The notes under the pieces: model-generated
The model's input: the letters and a program-made list of their open reading frames with translations, nothing else
The model's database searches: none
What the model was told of the DNA's origin: nothing
Position numbers and translations under genes: made by a program
Shown: piece after piece, positions 1 through 4,828 of the stretch
Layout of the letters: each line of letters starts with the position of its first letter
How positions within the stretch are numbered: position 1 is the first letter of the stretch
Source of the DNA: an uncultured Streptococcus sp.
GTDB taxonomy: Bacteria; Bacillota; Bacilli; Lactobacillales; Streptococcaceae
Reading direction: 5' to 3'
Assembly (NCBI RefSeq): GCF_938020365.1
Contig: NZ_CALIIB010000120.1
Location: forward strand, 1 to 5,157
DNA: 5,157 nt

Positions 1-391
1 TATCAATAAAAGAACGACTCAAGAGAATTTTAACTTGCATTTGATTCTCCTGAATAAAAACTAGTCTATCTCGAACAATACTTCTCAAAAACACTGAAAA
101 AGTCTCTTGGTTTGCTGTAAATTTCTTCTTAGAAAAATCAGCAATCATATCTGGAATAACTTGCTCAAGAAAAGTCGATAAAATTGCTTCTAAGATGCCT
201 TCCTTGGTCTTAAAGTAACTAAAAACCGTCCCTTCTGAAACTCCAGCTTCCTTGGCGATGAGACTGGCTGTTGTGTTTTCAAAACCAATTTCTGAAAATA
301 ACTTTAGACTTGATAACAGTACTTGACGTTGTTTTAAACTCAAATTGCTATTTTCTAATGTCTGGGCATACTTTTGTTCTAAACTTTCCAT
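1..391 (-). CDS. TetR/AcrR-family transcriptional regulator (C-terminus beyond the left edge)
   Basis: The frame gives 130 codons from ATG at 391 to the window edge with no stop, so the 3' part (about one third of a usual 190-200 aa TetR protein) is missing. The start is supported by a GGGAGG ribosome binding site 7-8 bases upstream. Residues 20-66 form a typical TetR DNA-binding domain: a first helix (QVLLSSLKLFSEIGF), then the helix-turn-helix around 42-61 with IAKEAGVSEGTVFSYF, followed by KTKEGIL. The C-terminal ligand domain begins near residue 70, and its ligand cannot be predicted. The start lies 16 bases after the stop of the upstream oxidoreductase frame, on the same strand, so the two probably form one operon. 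The palindrome at 1439-1454 next to the operon promoter is the obvious candidate operator, which would make this a self-regulated repressor. That last step is inference. Family assignment is secure; the particular regulator is not recognised. Confidence 0.93.
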   Translation of the reverse strand, partial: MESLEQKYAQTLENSNLSLKQRQVLLSSLKLFSEIGFENTTASLIAKEAGVSEGTVFSYFKTKEGILEAILSTFLEQVIPDMIADFSKKKFTANQETFSVFLRSIVRDRLVFIQENQMQVKILLSRSFID

Positions 392-407
392 CACTAGCAC
401 CTCCCTG

Positions 408-1411
408 CTACTCTCTTACTTTTACGACTTTCTTACCTCGAGTGTGTCCCAATCTCAGACTACGATATGCTTCTCTAACTGACTTTAGAGAAAAGTCATA
501 CACTTGATCAATATTTAGCTGAACCCTCCCATCTGAGACCATCTCCGCTAGAGTCTTAAAATCATCATATGTAGAGTGTCTCGGACCCGTGAACTGAGCT
601 CCTCTTACTATAACATATGGAGAAGGTACTAGAGTGCCAATAGCCGTACCCTTTAATCCCAAACTGAAAGCCAATTTAACATAATCACTCCCATAGCAAT
701 CCAAGAATTTTGTAATCGGCTTTGGAGTTGCTGATAGAAGAGCATTATGGATGTTCTCTTCGTAAGCTACTGGTATGGCACCTAAGGACTTGAGATATTC
801 TGAATTCTTCTTACTTGCAATTCCGATAACCGTTGCACCCTTAGCAACTGCATACTGTACTGCAATACTCCCAATACCACCTGTCGCTGCTGAAATAACT
901 ACAACATCTTTAGAATTTAACTTAATTTTTCTAAAAGCACCTCCCACAGTTAGAGAGGCTACACCCATAGTAGCAGCATGCTTCATATCAATCATCTCTG
1001 GCTTTAGTACAATTTCCAATTCACTGACACAAATTTCTGTGGCCAAAGATCCCCTCTTGGTCTCCAATCCAGGGTCACTGATATTGTTCCAAAAACCTTA
1101 TCCCCTACTGCAAACGTATTTACTCCTTCACCGATTTCTGTAATCACTCCAGCAAAATCCCGACCAACACCTCTTGGAAAAAGAGATGATTTCGACTCTA
1201 ACCAACGACTGGGATTTCTTAGTTTCGCCATAAAAGATAAAAATCTAAGTGGCTTTGCACCCTCAAAAGTCTTATAATCAATAGGATTTAAACCAACAGC
1301 ATGAACTTCTACCTTAACTTGATTCACTTCTAAAGAATCAGATTTAATATTCACCAAATCTAACACTTCTTCATCACCGAAACGACTATATTGTATTGCT
1401 TGAACAACCAT
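408..1411 (-). pseudogene. Zinc-independent MDR oxidoreductase (quinone reductase-like), frameshifted
   Basis: Two overlapping frames encode the two halves of one medium-chain dehydrogenase/reductase. The first starts at ATG 1411 (AAAGGAG at 1420-1426, 8-base spacing) and carries the GroES-like domain: residues 1-111, with VHAVGLNPIDYK at 36-47, GVGRDFAGVI at 81-90 and VGDKVFG at 102-108. After FGTIS this frame drifts into non-family sequence and stops at 1004. The other frame continues the family sequence from about 1080 (DPGLETKRGSLATE) through a Rossmann domain, with the nucleotide-binding loop in ISAATGGIGSIAVQYA, to a TAG stop at 408. The joined product would be about 333 aa, normal for the family. 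No zinc-binding cysteine cluster is seen, as in quinone oxidoreductase-like members, which use NAD(P)H on quinones, enones or aldehydes. A single-base loss between about 1064 and 1097 explains the break; a sequencing error is the main alternative. It is first in an operon with the TetR gene. Confidence 0.88.
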
Positions 1412-1438
1412 TTTATGAACTCCTTTGCCCCTCACACA

Positions 1439-1454
1439 TTGAGTGAGCGCTCAA
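1439..1454. promoter_or_regulatory. Palindromic operator, probable TetR-family binding site
   Basis: The 16 bases contain a perfect 10-bp palindrome, TGAGCGCTCA, at 1444-1453, nested with TTGAG/CTCAA arms. It begins 10 bases after the -10 box of the oxidoreductase-tetR promoter, so it covers roughly +3 to +18 of the predicted transcript, upstream of the ribosome binding site. A short palindrome overlapping the start of a tetR-containing operon is the usual layout for autorepression. That the TetR protein of this window binds here is inference. Confidence 0.7.
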
Positions 1455-1463
1455 CCATTTTTG

Positions 1464-1492
1464 ATTATACGCTTATTCTTCAAAGATGTCAA
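1464..1492 (-). promoter_or_regulatory. Consensus sigma-A promoter of the oxidoreductase-tetR operon
   Basis: Read on the minus strand this is TTGACA (1487-1492), a 17-base spacer and TATAAT (1464-1469): both hexamers and the spacing match the consensus exactly. The predicted start point is near 1457, giving a leader of about 45 bases that includes the palindrome and the ribosome binding site. A promoter this strong is typical of genes held off by a repressor. Confidence 0.92.
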
Positions 1493-1508
1493 CGATACTG
1501 TTCCCACA

Positions 1509-1653
1509 GAGAGTAGGACAGAAATCGGGAATTCGTTAGAATTCGATTTCGTCGTCCCACCTCCGCACAGTTGAGTAGAGCCCACTCAACCACTGCGTCT
1601 TGCTCGACAATCCAAAGACAATTGAGAGGCTAGGACTTTTGTCCCAGACTCTC
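1509..1653. repeat. Structured streptococcal intergenic repeat (MITE-like)
   Basis: This 145-base segment has imperfect terminal inverted repeats (GAGAGTAGGACA at 1509-1520 against TGTCCCAGACTCTC at 1640-1653). Inside are three hairpins: GAAATCG...AATTC facing GAATTCGATTTC at 1521-1550, GTTGAGT facing ACTCAAC at 1570-1590, and a 13-base stem with a TTTT loop at 1624-1653. The last pairs 12 of 13 positions on the minus strand when G-U is allowed. I recognise stretches such as the GTCCCACCTCCGCACAGTTG block and GGCTAGGACTTTTGTCCCAG as a common dispersed repeat between genes in Streptococcus. That is from memory, not from a search. It has no coding capacity and ends 16 bases upstream of the -35 box at 1487-1492. 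I remember other copies having a longer central hairpin, so this may be a shortened variant. Confidence 0.7.
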
Positions 1654-1758
1654 ATAATAAAAATGGATCGAATTTCAGTATCTTGGTAAATAAAAAAATA
1701 CTGCTGGCTTAATAGCTCTATATTTCCTTATAAAAGATTATCAAACTATAACTCAAAG
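1654..1758. other. AT-rich gene-free spacer
   Basis: With the regulatory sites and repeat to its left, this completes a gene-free stretch from 1412 to 1790. I see no open frame with a ribosome binding site, no tRNA-like fold and no convincing promoter on either strand in these 105 bases. Confidence 0.6.
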
Positions 1759-1790
1759 AAATCCGACTGCTTATGAAAGCAGCCGGATTT
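1759..1790 (-). terminator. Rho-independent terminator after the EXLDI gene
   Basis: Stem AAATCCG-A-CTGCTT pairs with AAGCAG-C-CGGATTT around an ATGA loop: 13 pairs plus one A/C mismatch that becomes a U-G pair in the minus-strand RNA. The stem begins directly after the stop codon of the EXLDI gene. The minus-strand tail is TTTCTTT. T-runs flank it on the plus side too, so it may work in both directions. Confidence 0.85.
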
Positions 1791-2159
1791 TTATATATCT
1801 AATTTTTCAAAAAATTTGCCTGTTGACTGCTTTTCTTTTAACTTCTCCAGCAGCTCATTCTCCAGAAAAGGACTTAGTTCGTCAAAATCTTGACAAACCT
1901 TAAAGACAGTTTCTCTGTCCAACTGGTCATAAGCTAGTTCGTAATAGTCCTTATTATGATGCCAGTTCTGGTCATAATTGACATCTGTTCGCTGATAGTA
2001 AACGATGTTTTGCTTCGGTGTCAGGTAAAGCTTTTGTGTTAGAATGCTTTTCTGATCTTTGGACAGCTTGCTACGATTGAAAATCTTGACACCTTGAAAA
2101 ATCTTGCGCTCATGGATACCTTGATTTGTAATTTTCAATTCGACTCTTTTATAGTGCAT
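1791..2159 (-). CDS. EXLDI-family small protein of unknown function
   Basis: This is a complete 122-residue frame ending in the C-terminal signature E-K-L-D-I that names the EXLDI protein family. The start ATG at 2159 has a strong GGAGGTGA ribosome binding site (2164-2171) at good spacing. Recognisable stretches are YKRVELKITNQG at residues 3-14, ERKIFQGVKIF at 17-27, LTQKLYLTPKQNIVYYQRTD at 40-59 and the extreme C-terminus. The protein is charged, rich in Lys, Asp and Tyr, and has no signal peptide or membrane segment, so it is probably cytosolic. No catalytic motif is visible and I know of no established biochemical function for the family. It is transcribed alone from the promoter at 2185-2212, or as the second gene after the mini-ORF behind the MerR-type promoter, and ends at the stem-loop at 1759-1790. 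Family identity rests on the motif and overall look and was not searched. Confidence 0.85.
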   Translation of the reverse strand: MHYKRVELKITNQGIHERKIFQGVKIFNRSKLSKDQKSILTQKLYLTPKQNIVYYQRTDVNYDQNWHHNKDYYELAYDQLDRETVFKVCQDFDELSPFLENELLEKLKEKQSTGKFFEKLDI

Positions 2160-2184
2160 ATAGTCACCTCCAGAAATTACCTAC

Positions 2185-2212
2185 ATTATATCAGGTTCAG
2201 GCAGATTTTCAA
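2185..2212 (-). promoter_or_regulatory. Sigma-A promoter directly upstream of the EXLDI gene
   Basis: The minus strand reads TTGAAA (2207-2212), a 16-base spacer and TATAAT (2185-2190). The start point would be near 2178, leaving about 19 bases before the ATG, which just holds the ribosome binding site. The -10 box is perfect; the -35 has one mismatch. If the mini-ORF upstream were originally longer, this stretch could instead be old coding sequence. Confidence 0.65.
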
Positions 2213-2223
2213 GCAAAAATGTG

Positions 2224-2289
2224 TTATTGCCAAAAGTCTTTCGTCGCCTCTAAAATCTCTTCTTCTGAACGAGTCATATTGATTTGCAT
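2224..2289 (-). CDS. 21-residue mini-ORF behind a MerR-type promoter
   Basis: ATG at 2289 follows AAGGAG by 6 bases (2296-2301), one of the best ribosome binding sites in the window. It opens a 21-codon frame (MQINMTRSEEEILEATKDFWQ, then TAA, so 21 residues) that is acidic and predicted helical. I do not recognise it. It may be a real small protein or leader peptide, or the surviving 5' end of a gene whose remainder was lost. If the T-run at 2232-2235 lost one base, the frame would continue to a TAG at 2181-2183, giving about 35 residues ending 21 bases before the EXLDI start. That would place the two in one operon. The strong start signals and the dedicated promoter argue that translation really begins here; whether the product matters is open. 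Confidence 0.45.
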   Translation of the reverse strand: MQINMTRSEEEILEATKDFWQ

Positions 2290-2315
2290 AATAAACTCCT
2301 TTCTTATCTTGTATT

Positions 2316-2346
2316 AGTATCCCCCCTTCCCCAAGGTCAGGGTCAA
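2316..2346 (-). promoter_or_regulatory. MerR-family-type promoter with centred dyad
   Basis: On the minus strand: -35 TTGACC (2341-2346), a 19-base spacer and -10 GATACT (2316-2321). The dyad CCTT-CCCC-AAGG (plus-strand 2325-2336) is centred in the spacer to within half a base. An overlong 19-20 bp spacer with a centred dyad is the hallmark of promoters that MerR-family activators untwist, as for CueR, ZntR or BmrR. The predicted start point is about 20 bases before the mini-ORF ATG. No MerR gene is in the window, so the regulator would act from elsewhere or has been lost. The inducing signal cannot be read from the site. Confidence 0.7.
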
Positions 2347-2415
2347 TAAGAAAATTGAATTTATATCAAAATTCTAGTAACTTTTAGAAACTCACTACAG
2401 TTGACAAAGAACCTT

Positions 2416-2450
2416 AAAATCAGCTTGCTCATTTGAGCAGCTGATTTTTT
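2416..2450 (-). terminator. Stem-loop terminator of the phosphatase-peptidase operon
   Basis: AAAATCAGCT pairs with AGCTGATTTT, and GCTC with GAGC, around an ATTT loop: 14 pairs with one bulged T. T-runs lie on both sides (TTTTTT on plus, TTTT on minus). It sits 32 bases past the stop of the carboxypeptidase gene and before the next minus-strand promoter, so its main job is probably ending the minus-strand transcript. Confidence 0.82.
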
Positions 2451-2481
2451 GTCTATCAATGGATTAATGGACTGTAACGCT

Positions 2482-3222
2482 TTACCGAGCCGATTCTTTC
2501 AAAAGGGCCAGATATTCCTCTAAAACTAGGTGATGTTTTTGCATATATTGGGCCGACTCTACACCAACATAACGATAGTGCCAATTTTCAAAATTCACAC
2601 CAGTAATATCGCTTTTTCCCTCAGGATAGCGCAGAATAAAGCCATATCTGGGAGCAATTTCCGCAATCTTATGGGCTACTTCATCATTCTGACCTTCTGG
2701 CTCGCTCATATCAATCGCCAAGCCTGTCTGATGCTCACTGGCACCTGGCAGCTGGATCTGCTTTTGCACTTCTTGCTCCGCTTCTTGCCGAGACAAGCCT
2801 TCTTCTTCGGCCAAAGCTAGGGCTTCTTCATAGAGCTCTGTCTGCTCCGCTCGGCTACGATAGCCCGAAATCAAAGTTTCCTCTGGCGCAATAGCCCTAG
2901 CTGCAGCTAAAAATTGTCTGGTATTTTCAGCAATACGACTATCTACCTGAATATCATCAATTTGGGTCAACTTAGGATGAGACTCTTCCTGTAAATGGCT
3001 ACGATTGATTAAAGTCAACTCCCAATCATCAACTGATACCTTGGGCAAGTCAGAACTCTGGGCTTTAAGAGCATGATTCATAAAAGTTGGTAAGTCTTCA
3101 TCCATATCTTGTACTCGCAATAGAGCAAACAGCAAACTGATCCCAATTCCTAAAAATAAGAGCCTATTTATTAGTCGAAACAGAGAGAGTTTTCTCTTTC
3201 TTTCATGGCGACCTCGTCTCAA
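2482..3222 (-). CDS. Membrane-anchored M15B peptidase, VanY/DacB-like carboxypeptidase
   Basis: The 246-residue protein has a basic N-terminus (RRGRHERKRK), one hydrophobic segment at about 19-36 without a lipobox cysteine, then an extracytoplasmic region, so it is probably a type II membrane protein. The M15B fold is marked by SGYRSRAEQ at 119-127, SEHQTGLAID at 162-171 and ENWHYRYVG at 212-220. By family knowledge H164, D171 and H215 bind zinc and E212 is the catalytic base; R122 and Q127 help bind substrate. The spacing matches pneumococcal DacB/LdcB. Such enzymes trim the terminal D-Ala from peptidoglycan stem peptides; whether this one is D,D or L,D cannot be decided here. Residues 133-155 form a Glu-rich helical insertion. 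The start is TTG, not ATG, chosen because GGAGG lies 7 bases upstream and no in-frame ATG exists nearby. It overlaps the upstream phosphatase stop by four bases. Confidence 0.93.
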   Translation of the reverse strand: MRRGRHERKRKLSLFRLINRLLFLGIGISLLFALLRVQDMDEDLPTFMNHALKAQSSDLPKVSVDDWELTLINRSHLQEESHPKLTQIDDIQVDSRIAENTRQFLAAARAIAPEETLISGYRSRAEQTELYEEALALAEEEGLSRQEAEQEVQKQIQLPGASEHQTGLAIDMSEPEGQNDEVAHKIAEIAPRYGFILRYPEGKSDITGVNFENWHYRYVGVESAQYMQKHHLVLEEYLALLKESAR

Positions 3223-3234
3223 GACTTGTCCTCC
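3219..3234 (-). promoter_or_regulatory. Ribosome binding site and TTGA stop/start overlap
   Basis: GGAGG (3230-3234) precedes a TTG start (3220-3222) by 7 bases inside the last codons of the phosphatase gene. The TGA stop of that gene (3219-3221) shares two bases with the TTG, giving the four-base overlap TTGA. This fixes the unusual start of the carboxypeptidase and points to translational coupling. Confidence 0.85.
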
Positions 3235-3908
3235 AGCTCTTTCGCTCCAACTTCACGATAGGACATATCACCGATGGAAACAACCGAAAATTGTCCATCT
3301 TCATAGTCTACGATGGTCACACTACCATTGCCTAGGCCATGAGGTTGCATGCGATTAATCAGATAGACAAAGGTTCCGATGGTCATGCCATGACTAACTA
3401 CCAAAGCATTGCCACCGCCCGCAGCCTCCAGCTCCTCAGCAATCTCTGAGAAGCCTTGCCAAATTCGGCTGCTGAGTTTTTCCCAATTCTCAGCCCAGCC
3501 AGCCGTATCGACTTCCACCAAACCTTCTGCCAGCTCGGCATAGCTGAGTTGATGGACATGGTCAATATTAAAGACCCTAGGCATGACTCCCATAAAGAGC
3601 TCGCCATCATAGCCACCATCAAAGCTGCCAAAACACCACTCTCGAATGCGCTTGTCAAACCTATAAGGAATCTTTCCAGTCAAGCCCAGCTCTTCCAGAA
3701 TAATTCCCATGGTCTGAATGGTTCGACCCGAATCACTGGATCTAGCTAGTTTAAAATCAATACCCGCTTTTCGCAAACCAATTCCTAGTTCATGGATGCC
3801 ACGTTCACCTTCTGCTGTCAATGGACTATCACTCCAGCCCTGAGCTCGTCCGATTGTATTAAACATGGTCTTCCCATGCCGAATGAGGTATAATCTTGTT
3901 TTTGCCAT
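3219..3908 (-). CDS. Histidine phosphatase superfamily protein (PGAM-like), second copy
   Basis: This is a complete 229-residue branch-1 histidine phosphatase. RHG at residues 10-12 gives the nucleophile H11 with R10; SDSGRT at 58-63 supplies R62; REWCFGSFDG at 89-98 supplies the acid E90; and VVSHGMTIGTF at 170-180 supplies H173. All four catalytic positions are kept, so it should be an active phosphomonoesterase, although such proteins are often misnamed phosphoglycerate mutase. The substrate is unknown. There is no signal peptide, so it is cytosolic. By hand count it matches its upstream neighbour at about 140 of the first 185 residues, with divergence concentrated at 111-125 and 186-195. 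ATG 3908 follows AAGGGGGG, which pairs with the anti-Shine-Dalgarno sequence using one G-U pair. It has its own extended -10 promoter and its stop overlaps the start of the carboxypeptidase gene, suggesting a shared cell-envelope or stress role. The functional link is inference. Confidence 0.93.
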   Translation of the reverse strand: MAKTRLYLIRHGKTMFNTIGRAQGWSDSPLTAEGERGIHELGIGLRKAGIDFKLARSSDSGRTIQTMGIILEELGLTGKIPYRFDKRIREWCFGSFDGGYDGELFMGVMPRVFNIDHVHQLSYAELAEGLVEVDTAGWAENWEKLSSRIWQGFSEIAEELEAAGGGNALVVSHGMTIGTFVYLINRMQPHGLGNGSVTIVDYEDGQFSVVSIGDMSYREVGAKELEDKS

Positions 3909-3933
3909 ACACTTCCCCCCTTATTCTCCTCTC

Positions 3934-3942
3934 ATTATATCA
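3934..3942 (-). promoter_or_regulatory. Extended -10 promoter for the second phosphatase and carboxypeptidase
   Basis: The minus strand reads TGATATAAT, an exact extended -10 (TGnTATAAT). No good -35 hexamer is found 16-18 bases upstream, which carries a T7 run instead; this is acceptable for extended -10 promoters. The start point near 3927 leaves about 19 bases to the ATG. No convincing terminator lies between the two phosphatase genes, so read-through from the first is also possible. Confidence 0.72.
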
Positions 3943-4025
3943 CGTTTCTGAAAAAAAGCAGTTTCTAAGATTGAGAGAAGACAGCTCAATAAAGCTGAAT
4001 TATTGCCATGCTTTCTTTTAACCGT

Positions 4026-4718
4026 TTATTCAGCGTCCAAAATTTTGGCACCAACTTCACGGTAGGACACATCTCCCAAGATCTGAATCGTAAATTGCCC
4101 TTTTTCATATTCAACGACTGTCACACTGCCATTGTCAACCTCAGGATTTTTGCTAATGGCTTTATCAATCAGATAAGCAAAAGTCCCGATGGTCATACTA
4201 TGGCTGACAACCAAAGCATTGCCTCCACCAGCGGCCTCCACTTCTTGGGCAATAGCTGTAAATCCAGCTAAAATCCGCCCACTGAGTTGCTCCCATGGCT
4301 CAGCCCAGCCAGCCGTATCCACTTCAACCAAGCCGTCTGCCAATTCTGGGAACGTCAGCTCTTTATAATTATCGGTGTCACTTACCCTCGGAATCACTCC
4401 ACGGAAAAGATCGCCACCATAAGCCCCGTCAAAGCTCCCGAAGCACCACTCTCGGATGCGCTTATCAAACTTATAAGGAATCTTCCCAACCAAATCCAGC
4501 TCTTCTAGGATAATCCCCATGGTCTGAATGGTTCGGCCAGAGTCGCTCGAGAAAGCCTTGGTAAATTCCAAGCCAGACTCTCTTAGCCCAATCCCTAGCT
4601 CACGGATACCACGTTCGCCTTCTTCAGTTAAGGGAGTGTCCGACCAGCCCTGAGCTCGACCAATGGTATTAAACATAGTCTTACCATGCCGGATAATGTA
4701 TAATTTCGTTTTTGCCAT
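4026..4718 (-). CDS. Histidine phosphatase superfamily protein (PGAM-like), first copy
   Basis: This is a complete 230-residue paralogue of the downstream phosphatase. It has the same catalytic set: R10-H11-G12, R62 in SSDSGRT, E90 in REWCFGSFDG and H173 in VVSHSMTIG. The two share long identical runs (VEVDTAGWAE at 131-140, EAAGGGNALV at 161-170), pointing to tandem duplication. The segment 111-125 (RVSDTDNYKE and on) differs strongly. By family knowledge the region between E90 and H173 helps form the substrate pocket, so the copies may prefer different substrates. The reaction is phosphate-ester hydrolysis; substrate unknown; cytosolic. ATG 4718 follows AAGGAG by 6 bases. It lies 110 bases after the UPF0210 gene, the same order I recall in S. 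pneumoniae (SP_0239 then SP_0240). No clear promoter of its own is visible in 4721-4800, so it may depend on read-through past the hairpin at 4801-4820 or on a weak promoter. Confidence 0.93.
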   Translation of the reverse strand: MAKTKLYIIRHGKTMFNTIGRAQGWSDTPLTEEGERGIRELGIGLRESGLEFTKAFSSDSGRTIQTMGIILEELDLVGKIPYKFDKRIREWCFGSFDGAYGGDLFRGVIPRVSDTDNYKELTFPELADGLVEVDTAGWAEPWEQLSGRILAGFTAIAQEVEAAGGGNALVVSHSMTIGTFAYLIDKAISKNPEVDNGSVTVVEYEKGQFTIQILGDVSYREVGAKILDAE

Positions 4719-4800
4719 GAATATCTCCTTTTCTCATCAAGGCCACTCGTCTAAGAGTGACTTATTTGTCTCACACTTGACTGAGCAAGACAGAGGGAAA

Positions 4801-4820
4801 GGGTCTGTTTAGACAGACCC
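4801..4820 (-). terminator. Hairpin after the UPF0210 gene, weak terminator or attenuator
   Basis: GGGTCTGT pairs perfectly with ACAGACCC around a TTAG loop, eight base pairs and GC-rich at the base. It lies 8 bases past the UPF0210 stop. The following minus-strand bases are CTTTCCCTCTG-like rather than a clean T-run, so termination is probably partial, which fits the lack of an obvious promoter for the next gene. Confidence 0.6.
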
Positions 4821-4828
4821 CTATATAC

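Noticed and set aside
271..507. Plus-strand open frame of 78 codons
   Set aside because: It lies antisense to the well-supported tetR start and oxidoreductase end, has no ribosome binding site and no family-like sequence.
1065..1067. TTG at 1067 as an independent start for the C-terminal oxidoreductase half
   Set aside because: Family-like sequence continues upstream of it in the same frame and no ribosome binding site is present; it is an internal codon of a split gene.
775..1143. Plus-strand open frame of 122 codons
   Set aside because: It is a mirror of the Rossmann-domain coding sequence on the minus strand and lacks start signals.
1412..1435. Upstream GTG start (1435) for the oxidoreductase
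   Set aside because: It would put eight extra codons across the AAAGGAG ribosome binding site that clearly serves the ATG at 1411.
2391..2410. Minus-strand CTTTGTCAACTGTAGTG stretch resembling a piece of another streptococcal repeat
   Set aside because: Too short to distinguish a repeat fragment from chance without a genome search.
3398..3658. Minus-strand frame of 86 codons inside the second phosphatase
   Set aside because: It is an out-of-frame shadow of the phosphatase, whose catalytic motifs are intact in the main frame.
3982..3997. CAGCT/AGCTG inverted repeat between the phosphatase genes as a terminator
   Set aside because: Only five base pairs with a six-base loop and no following T-run; too weak to call.
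4008..4513. Plus-strand frames opposite the first phosphatase
   Set aside because: They are antisense shadows of a conserved gene; similar shadows recur opposite the second copy because the DNA is duplicated.
4744..4759. CACTC/GAGTG stem in the leader of the first phosphatase
   Set aside because: Five pairs with no extension or alternative structure; likely chance.
4760..4800. Possible promoter for the first phosphatase
   Set aside because: TTGCTC is present, but no acceptable -10 hexamer lies 16-18 bases downstream on the minus strand.
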